Below, in pieces: positions 1 through 9,920 of a stretch of 64,000 bases of DNA. This DNA comes from Leptospiraceae bacterium. GTDB taxonomy: Bacteria; Spirochaetota; Leptospiria; Leptospirales; Leptospiraceae. Position numbers and translations under genes: made by a program. The DNA is taken from contig JADJSX010000023.1 in the NCBI GenBank assembly GCA_016711485.1, forward strand, positions 62,001 to 126,000. Reading direction: 5' to 3'. Every line of letters starts with the position of its first letter. Within the stretch, counting starts at the first letter, position 1. Under the pieces are notes generated by a model. It had not been told where the DNA came from. It worked only from the letters and a program-made list of their open reading frames with translations, and did no database searches.

Positions 1-2
1 CA

Positions 3-554
3 CCTAGAGTTTTAAAACATATACTTGGACAAGTAATGAATAATGCTTCTGCAGAATTGGGAAATATGTCTTTTTGGACAATTGGGACTGATACAGGAAA
101 TGGTTGGATCGGTGGCGTAATCAAGGGACTTGGATTTGGTATTTCATATACATATGGTACTAAATCCCAAGAAATTGATTTGGTTGCTGCTGGATTTTCT
201 TCAGCCTTATTAGATACAATTCCTACTATACGTGTTGGGGAAAAGTTTGGAAATCCTCCCAGTGGCATTGACGGATTCGGAAATTCTCATATTAAAGTAG
301 AACTTCGTGATGTCTCTCATTTGCCTTTAGCCTCATGGAATATGGGAACGGCAGGAATTGGTACACCAATTTCTAATGCTGGGTCTTCTACTACAATTTT
401 TAAAAATCAGTTCAATGGATATCCGATTGGGGTTAGATATTTGTATTGGGAGGATGGCGGATCGGATAATCCTCGTTTTTGGAATGGTTATTTTGGACCT
501 GGATTAAGCCAAGCATATGTTATAATTGGTTCAGGTTGTGTTGACCCATATTAG
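3..554 (+). CDS. C-terminal part of an unrecognised protein, cut by the window edge
   Basis: The frame is open from base 3, through an ATG at 36, to TAG at 552-554. It gives at least 183 residues if it continues upstream, or 172 from the ATG. The ATG has only a weak GGA upstream, so a 5'-truncated gene is at least as likely as a real start there. The protein is rich in Gly, Ser and aromatic residues, with motifs such as TDTGNGWIGG and YWEDGG and a single Cys near the end (GSGCVDPY). This looks more like an exported beta-rich protein than a cytoplasmic enzyme. I do not recognise a family. It is followed on the same strand by two glycosyltransferases, so it may belong to a surface-polysaccharide region. 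Confidence 0.45.
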   Translation, partial: PRVLKHILGQVMNNASAELGNMSFWTIGTDTGNGWIGGVIKGLGFGISYTYGTKSQEIDLVAAGFSSALLDTIPTIRVGEKFGNPPSGIDGFGNSHIKVELRDVSHLPLASWNMGTAGIGTPISNAGSSTTIFKNQFNGYPIGVRYLYWEDGGSDNPRFWNGYFGPGLSQAYVIIGSGCVDPY

Positions 555-623
555 ATTTTCTTTCTGTTCTGATATAATGCAAAATTACTTACCGACATTA
601 CGTTCAAAATTGGAAATGATAAT

Positions 624-1331
624 ATGATAAGTGTATGTATCGCAACTTTCAACGGAGAAAAATATATTAAAGAACAATTAGAATCGATTTTGTATCAACT
701 TGAAAACTCTGATGAAGTTATTATTTCCGACGACCACTCATCTGATAAAACAATCGAAATTATTAAAAGTTTAAAAGATGGTAGGATAAAGATTTTATTG
801 AATGAAAAAGGAAAAGGTTATACTCGAAATTTTGAAAATGCATTAGAAAAAGTCCAAGGGGAAATAATTTTTCTATCAGATCAAGATGATGTATGGCTCG
901 AAAACAAAGTAAAATATTGTCTGGAAGTTTTAAATGAATACGACTTTGTTGTTCATGATGGAAAAATAGTAAACTCGGATTTGATCGAATTACATAGTTC
1001 TATATTTAATTTTCGAAATGCGAAACGGGGATTTGTAAATAATTTTATAAGTATAAAATATTTGGGTTGCTGTATGGCATTTAAAAAAAAAGTTTTATAT
1101 AAAGCTTTGCCATTTCCTAAAAATCAAATACTAGTTACTCATGACTCTTGGATTACATTGCTTTCTGAAATGTATTTTAAGGTGGCATTCATTAATAAAT
1201 CTTTAATTTTATACAGAAGGCACGAAAATAATGTTTCGCTTGGAGGAAGTAAAGGAACTAATAGTATACTTAAAAAATCGATAATTAGATTGTATACACT
1301 TTATCATCTTACAAGAGTATTATTCAAGTGA
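624..1331 (+). CDS. Family 2 glycosyltransferase
   Basis: This 235-residue protein has a GT-A type family 2 fold. It opens with the nucleotide-binding strand ISVCIATFNGEKYI, followed by DDHSSD at residues 36-41 and the metal/sugar-nucleotide motif DQDD at 86-89. The DQDDVW form is typical of rhamnosyltransferase-like members. Family members transfer a sugar from an NDP-sugar to a growing glycan at the cytoplasmic face of the membrane. The acceptor and sugar cannot be read from sequence. The ATG at 624 has GGAAAT about 8 bases upstream. The protein is somewhat short for the family but keeps a C-terminal acceptor-side region (THDSW, YRRHENN). It lies 71 bases before a second glycosyltransferase on the same strand, so both probably belong to one polysaccharide operon. 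Confidence 0.86.
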   Translation: MISVCIATFNGEKYIKEQLESILYQLENSDEVIISDDHSSDKTIEIIKSLKDGRIKILLNEKGKGYTRNFENALEKVQGEIIFLSDQDDVWLENKVKYCLEVLNEYDFVVHDGKIVNSDLIELHSSIFNFRNAKRGFVNNFISIKYLGCCMAFKKKVLYKALPFPKNQILVTHDSWITLLSEMYFKVAFINKSLILYRRHENNVSLGGSKGTNSILKKSIIRLYTLYHLTRVLFK

Positions 1332-1402
1332 TGAAAAGTCTTTATACGACAAAATTAGAAAATAAGTTTTTTTAATAAAGCTATTAGGAATTCCTGTTAA
1401 AT

Positions 1403-2149
1403 ATGAAAATTTCAATAATTACTGTTTGCCTGAACAGTGCAAAGACGATTCGCCAAACGATCAACTCTGTGCTTTCACAAACATATCAAAATATTGAATA
1501 TATAATTATTGATGGAGCTTCCAATGATGAGACTTGCGACATAGTATTAGAATATAAAAATAAAATAGCTCAGTTCATTAGTGAGCCTGACAAGGGTCTT
1601 TATGATGCAATTAATAAAGGAATAAGCCTAGCTTCTGGAGATATTGTAGGCATATTAAATTCCGATGATTTTTATGAAAATAATCGTGTCCTAGAGGATG
1701 TAGTAAATCATTTTAAACTATTTTCTGATACCGATCTTGCATCTGGGGATGTGGTTTTTGTTCGCCCTAATGACTTAAATAAAATTATCCGTCACTATAA
1801 TGGTAACCATTTTAAATCTTGGAAATTAAGATTTGGTTGGATGCCTGCTCACCCGGCCACATTTATTCGAAAATCTGCCTATGATAAAGTAGGAATTTAT
1901 GCATTAGGATATAAAATTGCCGCTGACTATGAAATGTTTGTCCGATTGTTACTTGTGCATAAATTAAAATATTCCCGAATTAATAAAATATTAGTTCGAA
2001 TGAGAACTGGAGGTGCGAGTACGATCGGTATTCGTAGTAATATAACTTCAACACAGGAAGTTGTGCGAGCGTGTCGCACTAATGGTGTTTACACCAATAT
2101 TTTTTTTGTATTAAGTAAAGTTCCTTTCAAACTAATGGAATATTTATAA
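1403..2149 (+). CDS. Family 2 glycosyltransferase, WcaA-like
   Basis: This 248-residue family 2 glycosyltransferase has ISIITVCLNSAKTI at the N-terminus, DGASND at 37-42, SEPDKGLYDAINKG at about 60-73 and NSDD at 86-89. The PDKGLYDAINKG motif marks the subgroup found in colanic-acid and O-antigen clusters. Later residues HPATFIRK and DYEMFVR match the acceptor-side part of these enzymes. It probably adds one sugar to a lipid-linked glycan in the cytoplasm; the specificity is unknown. It follows the preceding glycosyltransferase on the same strand and faces the nifJ operon tail to tail across 39 bases. I see no strong terminator hairpin in that gap. Confidence 0.88.
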   Translation: MKISIITVCLNSAKTIRQTINSVLSQTYQNIEYIIIDGASNDETCDIVLEYKNKIAQFISEPDKGLYDAINKGISLASGDIVGILNSDDFYENNRVLEDVVNHFKLFSDTDLASGDVVFVRPNDLNKIIRHYNGNHFKSWKLRFGWMPAHPATFIRKSAYDKVGIYALGYKIAADYEMFVRLLLVHKLKYSRINKILVRMRTGGASTIGIRSNITSTQEVVRACRTNGVYTNIFFVLSKVPFKLMEYL

Positions 2150-2188
2150 TTCTAAGTTTGATTCGGATTCCATCCTGCGTTATTCTAA

Positions 2189-3199
2189 TTATTTTCGATC
2201 ATGATGAATATGTACGCTATGCAGAGCTTTTATGTATTGAGCACGTTCGTATTCAAACGGAGTATGGTATTTAGCCGCACTCATGCTTCCTATCATTTGA
2301 GCAACTGATTCGTATTCGTGTTTATCCATCCAATCAATCAAATCTTTTTCGATTACAGTTATTTTTTTGATTCCTTCACGGATTAGAACTGAACACAGCA
2401 TACTCACATTAGCCCCAGCCATTAATAGTTTTAATACATCCTCAGCTCTATGTACTCCCCCTGTTCCAGCGAGATCAGAATTCACTTGCGAGTAAAGTAA
2501 CGCAATCCAACGAAGAGAAAGTCTTAGGTCATGTGGTGTAGAAAGTTGTACATGAGATTTTACTTCTAAGTGTTCAAGATCAAAATCAGGTTGGTAGAAT
2601 CGGTTGAATAAAACCAAAGCATTCGCACCCATGTCTGAAAATTTTTTGGCACAGTTCGTTAAATTACTGAAAAATGGACTCAGTTTTAATGCGATTGGAA
2701 GTGTAACATTTCTCTGAACTTGCCAGAATGTTTCCGCAAAGTCTTCTTCTAATTCAATGCCGGTAATATTCGGATTGGTGGGGACATTATAAAGGTTTAG
2801 TTCAAGCCCATCCGCACCTGCATCCTGAATGAGTTTCGCAAAATTAGTCCAACCTCCGGAAGTGTATCCGTTCAAACTAGCAATTATCGGAATATTTACT
2901 GCTTGTTTTACTTTATGAATATAATCTAAATATTCCTCAGGTCCTGACTCAAAGTCACCGGGATCAGGAAAATAGGTAATAGCCTCTGCAAAGCTATGTG
3001 TTCCATAATTTAGGTGATGATGTAATTCTTGATTTTCTTTTTCGATTTGTTCTTCAAAAAGTGAATACAATACTACGGCAGAAATTCCTGCATCTTCCAT
3101 TTTTTTTATGTCGTCCAAATGATAAGAAAGTGGCCCGGCGGAAGCAACCAATGGACTTCTTAATGTAAGTCCCATATATTTTGTTGAGAGATTAATCAT
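2189..3199 (-). CDS. Dihydroorotate dehydrogenase-like FMN barrel protein
   Basis: This 336-residue beta/alpha-barrel protein begins with LSTKYMGLTLRSPLVASAGP, the usual first strand of PyrD-like proteins. It contains PIIASLNG, LELNLYN, IALKLSP and the FMN-phosphate region GTGGVHRAEDVLKLLMAGA. Proteins of this type are often encoded directly downstream of nifJ and are annotated as dihydroorotate dehydrogenase-like; their true substrate is not settled. The start ATG at 3199 lies inside the last codons of nifJ (8-base overlap) with AGGAAA upstream, so translation is probably coupled. A role in redox chemistry with the pyruvate oxidoreductase is plausible, but true pyrimidine synthesis cannot be excluded. 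Confidence 0.85.
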   Translation of the reverse strand: MINLSTKYMGLTLRSPLVASAGPLSYHLDDIKKMEDAGISAVVLYSLFEEQIEKENQELHHHLNYGTHSFAEAITYFPDPGDFESGPEEYLDYIHKVKQAVNIPIIASLNGYTSGGWTNFAKLIQDAGADGLELNLYNVPTNPNITGIELEEDFAETFWQVQRNVTLPIALKLSPFFSNLTNCAKKFSDMGANALVLFNRFYQPDFDLEHLEVKSHVQLSTPHDLRLSLRWIALLYSQVNSDLAGTGGVHRAEDVLKLLMAGANVSMLCSVLIREGIKKITVIEKDLIDWMDKHEYESVAQMIGSMSAAKYHTPFEYERAQYIKALHSVHIHHDRK

Positions 3200-6100
3200 G
3201 TGTTTCCTCTTGTTTGGATATTCCTGCTAAAAATTCAAAGTGTTTGTATCGTTCCTTAATGTCTTCTTGTGCTTGTTCAAATAAATTTTTAGCCATCTCT
3301 GGATTGCTCTTTGTAAGCATCTTAAAACGATTTTCACTTTCAAAATAATTTCGTACTGGTGCATGTGGAGGTGCGGAATCTATCTGTAAAGGATTTAATC
3401 CTAGTGCGACTCTGTCTGGATTGTATCTGTAAAGAATCCATTGTCCAGAATCTACTGCTGCTTTTTGGTGTTTCATACCTTCTGTCATATTAATTCCATG
3501 TGCAATACAATGACTATAGGCAATAACGATAGAAGGACCATTGTATTTTTCAGCTTCAATTAAAGCGCGTAACGTTTGTTCGTCTTTTGCTCCCATAGCA
3601 ACGGTAGCCACATAAATATTTCCGTAGCTCATTGCGATTAGCCCCAAGTCTTTTTTTACTCCAGGTTTTCCGCCGGTTGCAAATTTTGCTACTGCCCCTT
3701 TTGGGGTTGATTTAGACATTTGTCCGCCTGTGTTGGAATAAACTTCGGTGTCTAAAAGTAGAACATTTAAATTTCTACCGCTTGCCAAAACATGGTCGAG
3801 TCCACCGTAGCCGATATCATATCCCCAACCGTCTCCTCCAATAATCCATACACTCTTTTTTACAAGAGAATCAGAAATTTCTAAAAGATGTCTTGCTTCC
3901 GAACTAGAGGAGGAAAATGTTTTTAAAATTTCGATTAATTTTTCGACTCGACTTCTTTGTTCGAAGATTTCAGATTCATCAATTTGTTTTGCATTTACAA
4001 TTTCTTCTGCAAGATTTACTCCAATTTTATCTTTCAATAAAACTACAAGTTCCATTGCGGCTTCTGTTTGTTTGTCGATTGATACTCGAAATCCATAACC
4101 AAACTCAGCATTATCCTCAAATAATGAATTTGACCATGTTGGCCCTCTGCCTGCTTTGTTTTTTGTCCAAGGAGTTGTGGGTAAATTTCCTCCGTAAATT
4201 GAGGAACAACCTGTTGCGTTTGCAATCACCATTCTATCTCCAAATAACTGAGAGACTAGTTTTACATAGGGAGTTTCTCCGCAACCAGCACAAGCACCAG
4301 AAAATTCAAAAAGTGGTTCTTGCATTTGCTGTTGTCGGATTTGGTTAATATTGAGTAAACTTCGATCAATTGGGGGAATTGTTTGGAAATAATCCCAATT
4401 TTTTGTGCTCTCTGTAGATATACTTTCTATTGGCTTCATGTTGATTGCCTTTAGCCGCACTTCTGATTTATTCTTTGCTGGACAAATATCCACACATATT
4501 CCGCAGCCAGTACAATCGTCTGTAGAAATTTGAAGTGTAAACTTAAATCCTTTCTCTTTTAATTCAGGGACTTTAGAATCCACAACCTCAAAACTATTTG
4601 GTGCATCTTTTATACTTTCAGGAGAAAACGCATTAACTCGAATAACGGCATGTGGACAGACATACGCGCATTTGCCGCATTGTATACATACACTCTTATC
4701 CCATACGGGAACTTCTTGGGCAATCCGACGTTTTTCCCATTTGGAAGTTCCTGTTGGATAGGTTCCGTCATTTGGAAGAGCGCTGACAGGAAGCATATCT
4801 CCTTTAGCAGAAAGCATTTTGCCAAGTACATTGCGTACAAACTCTGGTGCTTGCTGGGATATTATAACACCGGCTTCTTGTATTTTGTGAGTAGGTTTCG
4901 CATACTGGCTATAATCCACTTTATAAAGAAATGTCAAAGTATCATCAACCGCTTTTATATTGCGTGTAACAATTTCACCACCCTTTTTACCATAGGTATC
5001 GCGTATCGCATTCTTTATTGCATCAATCGCTTCCTCTTTGGGTAGAACACCTGAAATAGAAAAAAAACAGGTCTGCATTACAGTATTAATTTGATTTTTC
5101 ATACCTGCTTGGTTTGCTGCTTTATAGGCATCGATTACATAAAAATTTATTTTTTTGTCTAGAATGTCTTTTTGAATTTTTCCAGGCAGGCTTTCCCATA
5201 CACTTTCAGCCGGTTTATTTGAATTTAATAAAAATGTTCCACCTTCTGCAATTCCAGAAAGCATATCAAATCTTTCCAGAAACATTGGTTGATGGCAGGC
5301 AACAAAATTTGGATGATCGATAAGATAAGTGGATCGTATAGGAGTTTTTCCGAAACGTAAATGAGAAATTGTCATCGATCCTGACTTCTTGGAGTCATAC
5401 ACAAAGTATCCTTGCACAAAATGACTCGTATTCTCTCCGATAATTTTAATTGAGTTTTTATTTGCTCCAACTGTTCCGTCAGATCCTAGTCCGTAAAATA
5501 CAGAACGAATGGTGTCTTTCTTTTCCACTACAAACTCTGGATCATACTCAAGACTTGTATGAGTTAGATCATCGATAATTCCAATCGTAAAACCATGTTT
5601 TGGATTGTCTGATTTTAATTGATCGAAGACAGCCTTTACCATCGCCGGTGTAAATTCTTTCGAGGATAATCCATATCTTCCACCTACGATTCGAGGAAGT
5701 GTAGACCATTTTTTCGTTTTACTCATTTGGTCTTGGAAAAATGCATTTACAACATCCAGATAAAGAGGTTCTCCGGCACTTCCTGGTTCTTTTGTTCTAT
5801 CCAAAACAGAAATAAATTTAACAGTCTTTGGAATTGCTTCAAGGAATTTGTCAATTATGAAAGGACGATAGAGCCTAACTTTAATTACCCCAACCTTTTC
5901 TCCAGTTGGTAAAAGTGATTCTATAGTTTCATGTACTGTCTCTGCTCCTGAACCCATTAATACAATGACTCTTTCTGCGTCAGGCGCACCATAGTATTCG
6001 AATAATTGATAACTTCTGCCTGTGTGGACTTCAAACTCATTTAACAGTCTTTCGACAATTGCTGCACACTTCGGATAATAAGCATTTACCGTTTCTCTAG

Positions 6101-6782
6101 CTTGGAAATATACATCAGGATTCTGTGCGGTGCCCCGTAAAACCGGATGTTCCGGGTTCAATGCCCGTTTTTTATGTGCATATAGAAACTCTTCTTGTAC
6201 CATTTTTTGAATGAGTTCATCAGATATAAGTTCGATTTTTGAAAGTTCATGCGATGTTCTAAATCCATCAAAAAAATGTAGAAATGGAATTCGACTTTCT
6301 AAAGCTGCGATATGAGAAATGAGTGCAAAGTCCTGTGCAGATTGAACTGAGTCAGAACAAAAAAGGGCAAATCCTGTGGCTCGCACTGCCATCACGTCAG
6401 AGTGGTCGCCAAATATCGATAATCCCTGAGCCGCAAGGGATCGAGCTGCCACATGAATCACTGCGGAAGTTAATTCTCCAGCGATTTTATACATGTTGGG
6501 GATCATAAGCATTAGCCCTTGAGAGGCAGTGAATGTAGTTGCAAAGGATCCTGTCTGAAGAGCACCGTGTAATGCACCAGCTGCCCCTCCTTCACTTTGC
6601 ATCTCGATAACGGAAGGAACTGTATTCCAGAGATTCTTTCGATCTTTGCTCATCCAAGCATCTGCCCATTCTCCCATAGGAGAAGAAGGGGTAATGGGGT
6701 AAATCGCAATTACCTCACTAAGGCGATAGGCTACGTCAGCGACAGCCTCATTTGCATCTAACACAGAATAATTTTTATCCAT
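3192..6782 (-). CDS. nifJ: Pyruvate:ferredoxin (flavodoxin) oxidoreductase
   Basis: This protein oxidises pyruvate and CoA to acetyl-CoA and CO2 and passes electrons to ferredoxin or flavodoxin. It is a single-chain enzyme of 1196 residues, the usual length for NifJ. The N-terminal pyrimidine-binding domain has YPITPSSPMGEWAD. Two ferredoxin-type clusters follow near residues 692-705 (CIQCGKCAYVCP) and 751-765 (CTGCGICVDICP). CAGCGETPYVKL starts the thiamine diphosphate domain, which carries GDGWGYDIGYGG and the TEVYSNTGGQ region. I place the start at the ATG at 6782 (MDKNYSVLDANEAV), because the 20 extra residues from the upstream ATG at 6842 do not resemble family N-termini. It is the first gene of an operon with the downstream FMN-barrel gene. 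Its presence suggests fermentative or micro-oxic metabolism. Confidence 0.96.
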   Translation of the reverse strand: MDKNYSVLDANEAVADVAYRLSEVIAIYPITPSSPMGEWADAWMSKDRKNLWNTVPSVIEMQSEGGAAGALHGALQTGSFATTFTASQGLMLMIPNMYKIAGELTSAVIHVAARSLAAQGLSIFGDHSDVMAVRATGFALFCSDSVQSAQDFALISHIAALESRIPFLHFFDGFRTSHELSKIELISDELIQKMVQEEFLYAHKKRALNPEHPVLRGTAQNPDVYFQARETVNAYYPKCAAIVERLLNEFEVHTGRSYQLFEYYGAPDAERVIVLMGSGAETVHETIESLLPTGEKVGVIKVRLYRPFIIDKFLEAIPKTVKFISVLDRTKEPGSAGEPLYLDVVNAFFQDQMSKTKKWSTLPRIVGGRYGLSSKEFTPAMVKAVFDQLKSDNPKHGFTIGIIDDLTHTSLEYDPEFVVEKKDTIRSVFYGLGSDGTVGANKNSIKIIGENTSHFVQGYFVYDSKKSGSMTISHLRFGKTPIRSTYLIDHPNFVACHQPMFLERFDMLSGIAEGGTFLLNSNKPAESVWESLPGKIQKDILDKKINFYVIDAYKAANQAGMKNQINTVMQTCFFSISGVLPKEEAIDAIKNAIRDTYGKKGGEIVTRNIKAVDDTLTFLYKVDYSQYAKPTHKIQEAGVIISQQAPEFVRNVLGKMLSAKGDMLPVSALPNDGTYPTGTSKWEKRRIAQEVPVWDKSVCIQCGKCAYVCPHAVIRVNAFSPESIKDAPNSFEVVDSKVPELKEKGFKFTLQISTDDCTGCGICVDICPAKNKSEVRLKAINMKPIESISTESTKNWDYFQTIPPIDRSLLNINQIRQQQMQEPLFEFSGACAGCGETPYVKLVSQLFGDRMVIANATGCSSIYGGNLPTTPWTKNKAGRGPTWSNSLFEDNAEFGYGFRVSIDKQTEAAMELVVLLKDKIGVNLAEEIVNAKQIDESEIFEQRSRVEKLIEILKTFSSSSSEARHLLEISDSLVKKSVWIIGGDGWGYDIGYGGLDHVLASGRNLNVLLLDTEVYSNTGGQMSKSTPKGAVAKFATGGKPGVKKDLGLIAMSYGNIYVATVAMGAKDEQTLRALIEAEKYNGPSIVIAYSHCIAHGINMTEGMKHQKAAVDSGQWILYRYNPDRVALGLNPLQIDSAPPHAPVRNYFESENRFKMLTKSNPEMAKNLFEQAQEDIKERYKHFEFLAGISKQEETHD

Positions 6783-6864
6783 TTCTTTATTATAATCGAT
6801 TTTTGAAAAATAGCAAGCTCTTTGGAGACTGATATATATCATAGAAAATTTTAAATTTTAATCA

Positions 6865-6977
6865 CTCACCTTCAGCCAAGCTATAGTAGGCTATTGATTT
6901 TATTAATTCATTAGATTCTTCTAATATTGAGAATTTCACTTTAAATTCCATAAATTACCAATTTTGCGTAAGGTGAG
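6865..6977. repeat. CTCACC-family small repeat, copy A
   Basis: The element starts with CTCACCTTC and ends with GCGTAAGGTGAG. Inside it has the same phrase (TATTAATTCATTAG, TCTAATAT) as the copies near 27.7, 54.1, 55.4 and 58.8 kb. Its flanks (TTAATCA and TTATTAA) do not form an exact duplication, so this copy is older or altered. It lies upstream of nifJ. Confidence 0.6.
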
Positions 6978-7047
6978 TTATTAATCGAAAATCATCTTTA
7001 AATAAATACTCTAAACCAAAAAAATAAAAAGAGAATTCTTAATTCGT

Positions 7048-7473
7048 TCAGTTTGGAATAATTCTCAACTGTGTTGTCTGATAAAGCAAATCGTCGTTAG
7101 TCGGAATAGATTCATTTGGGTTACTTGTCCAATACGCCCAACGTCCTCCTCGTAATTTAATCCAGACACGATGATTTGGTTTATCTTGCCACCAAGTTTC
7201 TCCGGCTGAGTTTAATACTTCCGTATAGGAATTTACATTTTGGTAAGAGTGCCATACTCCATAGGATTGCATTCCTACAACGGGATTTAAGGCACCATTA
7301 AATTGGATTCCAATTACCTGCATATCGGATGAGCTTAGCATATTTTCGACATTCATTTGAAAATTAGTTGGATTGCTCTCGCCCGGAAACGTTAGTTCAT
7401 ATACACTATCAGGAGAAGTTGCAAAATCTCGCATATGTTGAAATATATCTGTAGCCTGTGCTCCGGGCACTGA
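7048..7473 (-). pseudogene. C-terminal segment of the G8-domain protein, beyond an in-frame TGA
   Basis: This stretch is in exactly the same frame as the upstream G8-domain gene and is separated from it only by one TGA codon (7474-7476). It encodes about 140 further residues with HNMR-type secreted-protein character (MRDFATSPDSVYEL, PNHRVWIKLRGGRWAYW) and a clean stop at 7048. The only available start is a GTG at 7470 with no Shine-Dalgarno sequence, so independent translation is unlikely. The simplest reading is that the two parts were one protein of about 935 residues. A nonsense mutation, a base-call error or stop-codon readthrough are all possible. Other genes here use TGA as a normal stop, so recoding is not general. 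Confidence 0.6.
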
Positions 7474-9855
7474 TCAAGTTGCAAGTTGCGAACTCCTATC
7501 AGAATTCCATCGAATTACAAAGAGTGCCATCAAATCAAAATAAGGTTGGTTTTGTGGAGGAGTATCCCCAACGCCATGCAATACAAATCCTTCGAATCCA
7601 TAAAAAGGACCAGATACACTAACTCCTCCGGAAACAGCAGTACCCGGATTAACGAGAGTAACCGCTTTTCCATGAGTAAGAAATGTATTGTCGTAAACAT
7701 AATAATTTCCTGCTGGACCCCAAAACCCAAATGGATCATGGAGAGCGCTGGCTAATGTAAAGTGATTGAAAGGTGGATTTAGTTTTACACCGGCATGAGA
7801 ATTAACTAAAAGATTTCCAGAATTTCGAATTGTTCCTTTTTCAACTGGACGAATATAATAATCATCTGTGGAAAATGCTCCACTCCGAGTATTTGCGACT
7901 GCCAGAAAGTTCACAACGATATTATTTTTAATATCAAACGCACTATGGTAGGTGGCAAATGCGACTGGAGTAGAAGATGTATGACCCGCAGCAAAATCTG
8001 CTTGGGCTAATCTATCTATGCCGTTCATGAGATGATTTAAACTTGTACCTACTACGAGGCTTCTTTCGATTATCCCATCCGATCCAGATCCTGCAAAAAA
8101 TCTTCCGCAATTATCAGCAGCCACGACTTCATAATTATCGGGCCAAACGGCTCTGTCCCAAATTCCGTTACTTCCGTTTTTCCAGACCTTATATCTAGAA
8201 AGAGTAAACCTTCTAAGTGTTGTCAAAGGCCAAGTAGGATTTCTCCCATTGGTTGTAGATTGGTACTGATGTGGAGAAATATTTCCGCTTTCATCTATTT
8301 CAGGGTTATCTACCATTATCCCCTCGAAACGATTAGAATTTGCAGTATTATTATCGAAAGTTCCGAATCGTAGTCGAGCTGGATTTAGTAAAGCCCCATC
8401 TGAATCCAAAACATTAGCTGATTCCCCAAAGGGACGAGTCGGAAAGGCAAGCCAAAATCCATTATTTGCACAATCCGCTGCAATATTGTTCCTTATAATA
8501 TTATCTGGATTGCTAAGCCAAAAACACGAAGACCCTCGTTCTCCTGATTCATGTATTTTTAAAGGTTGCGGAGAATTTCTAACGAATAATACCAAGTTGC
8601 CGTCAATTGTGTTTCTTCTTTCTACTGCATTTTCTAGAAATATTCCATGACCCTCAACGTCGAAAATAACATTGTTCTCTGCTAAAATTCCATTTGTTCC
8701 ATGGATTACTAATCCTCTGTTTTTAGAATTATGAATACTTGAATTTTTAAAGTATTGTCCCGAAGCATCTTCGTAAGTTTCTGTTCCACCGTAACTTAGC
8801 ATATGCCAATGAAATGGATACCTTCTAAGTCTTCCTCTTTGACCTGCTCGTTTAATTTCCACTCCATCCACATGGGCTGTCGCTTTTCCCATAATCATAA
8901 TGTGTACACCAAACCCTTGATTCTGCCAAACTTCGTCATCCTCGGCTTGGATGAGGATATTTCTTGTTAAATGTCCAACGTGCGCTCGTTCATCTAAAAT
9001 TCTAGGAGTAGTTTGTGTGGAAGTATTAGGTGATGGAGGTGAAATAAGATTATCCGCATTTAAGCTCATTCCAGTAGTGGTTGCGTACTGTAATACTCCC
9101 CATCTTTGATAAGTGGAAGGTGTGTCGAAATTGATATTGTTAGCTGTTATTGTTAAAATTTTTACCTTCTGAGATAAAGCGTTTCCATTTCCTATATGAT
9201 AGTAGTCTGTGGTTCCGAGAATAATTTCATCGTTTGGCTGCCAATCTACAGATTCTTTTAGAGTTAAATTAGTATTACCCGGTTGAATAGAATTTGCGAT
9301 TTGTGTCTTTGTAATGGCAGGAGATTCACCGTGTAATTCTAATTTGCCTTCACCCATTACTACAATTCCTCTCGTGCCCATATCCATAATATTGGAAGAA
9401 GTGTCCGTGTCATTGAGAGTGATTGTTGCTTTGTGCGTAAATTTTTCAGTCTCTGATCCAATTTGGAAGGTTCCGTGAATCATAATATTCTTGGCTGTCA
9501 AAGAAATGTCTTGTTTGGCAAATTCTAATATTCCATCTATTTGCATTGCGCCTAATTTGGGCGGATTCACATCTAGAATAATATACTTTCCTGAGGGGAT
9601 AATAACATTTTCTCCTTCAGTTGGGACAGAGCCTGAATTCCAACTTGACGGATTAGACCAATTTTCCGCACGTAAGAAACTGTTTGAGTTTAGATGAAAA
9701 AATGAAAGGAGTAAACTAGTAAACGAAAAGTTCGATTTATTTTTTTGGGAATCTAAAATTGATTTTACCAAAATACAATTTAAATTTAGAATAAAAATGA
9801 TTAGAATTAAGTTTCGAAAGATTGAAAATGGGTGTTTTAGAATTTTAGATTTCAT
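7474..9855 (-). CDS. Secreted G8-domain, parallel beta-helix protein
   Basis: This gene encodes 793 residues from the ATG at 9855, chosen because AAAGGAG stands 6 bases upstream; an ATG 39 bases further out has no such site. The N-terminus has a basic start and a hydrophobic segment (NLILIIFILNLNCILV), a signal peptide or anchor. A G8 domain follows at about residues 66-190 (WSNPSSWNSGSVPTEG, IPSGKYIILDVN, GTFQIGSE). Next comes a long right-handed beta-helix region full of short repeats such as NIIVNF and GILAENNVIFDVEGHG. This order resembles the CEMIP/TMEM2 family, whose animal members act on hyaluronan, so a carbohydrate-binding or -cleaving role outside the cell is an inference. It ends at a TGA that cuts off a conserved-looking C-terminal part in the same frame. 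Confidence 0.8.
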   Translation of the reverse strand: MKSKILKHPFSIFRNLILIIFILNLNCILVKSILDSQKNKSNFSFTSLLLSFFHLNSNSFLRAENWSNPSSWNSGSVPTEGENVIIPSGKYIILDVNPPKLGAMQIDGILEFAKQDISLTAKNIMIHGTFQIGSETEKFTHKATITLNDTDTSSNIMDMGTRGIVVMGEGKLELHGESPAITKTQIANSIQPGNTNLTLKESVDWQPNDEIILGTTDYYHIGNGNALSQKVKILTITANNINFDTPSTYQRWGVLQYATTTGMSLNADNLISPPSPNTSTQTTPRILDERAHVGHLTRNILIQAEDDEVWQNQGFGVHIMIMGKATAHVDGVEIKRAGQRGRLRRYPFHWHMLSYGGTETYEDASGQYFKNSSIHNSKNRGLVIHGTNGILAENNVIFDVEGHGIFLENAVERRNTIDGNLVLFVRNSPQPLKIHESGERGSSCFWLSNPDNIIRNNIAADCANNGFWLAFPTRPFGESANVLDSDGALLNPARLRFGTFDNNTANSNRFEGIMVDNPEIDESGNISPHQYQSTTNGRNPTWPLTTLRRFTLSRYKVWKNGSNGIWDRAVWPDNYEVVAADNCGRFFAGSGSDGIIERSLVVGTSLNHLMNGIDRLAQADFAAGHTSSTPVAFATYHSAFDIKNNIVVNFLAVANTRSGAFSTDDYYIRPVEKGTIRNSGNLLVNSHAGVKLNPPFNHFTLASALHDPFGFWGPAGNYYVYDNTFLTHGKAVTLVNPGTAVSGGVSVSGPFYGFEGFVLHGVGDTPPQNQPYFDLMALFVIRWNSDRSSQLAT

Positions 9856-9920
9856 TTGTTCTCCTTTCCTAAAAATATTAACAAATAGAGACATTTATTT
9901 TTCAATAAATCTAATATTTA

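Noticed and set aside
3917..5912. Several plus-strand frames opposite nifJ
   Set aside because: They are antisense shadows of a clearly coding gene, with atypical composition.
7048..7470. A separate gene starting at GTG 7470
   Set aside because: No ribosome site, and it continues the upstream frame exactly, so it is better read as the cut-off end of the G8 protein.
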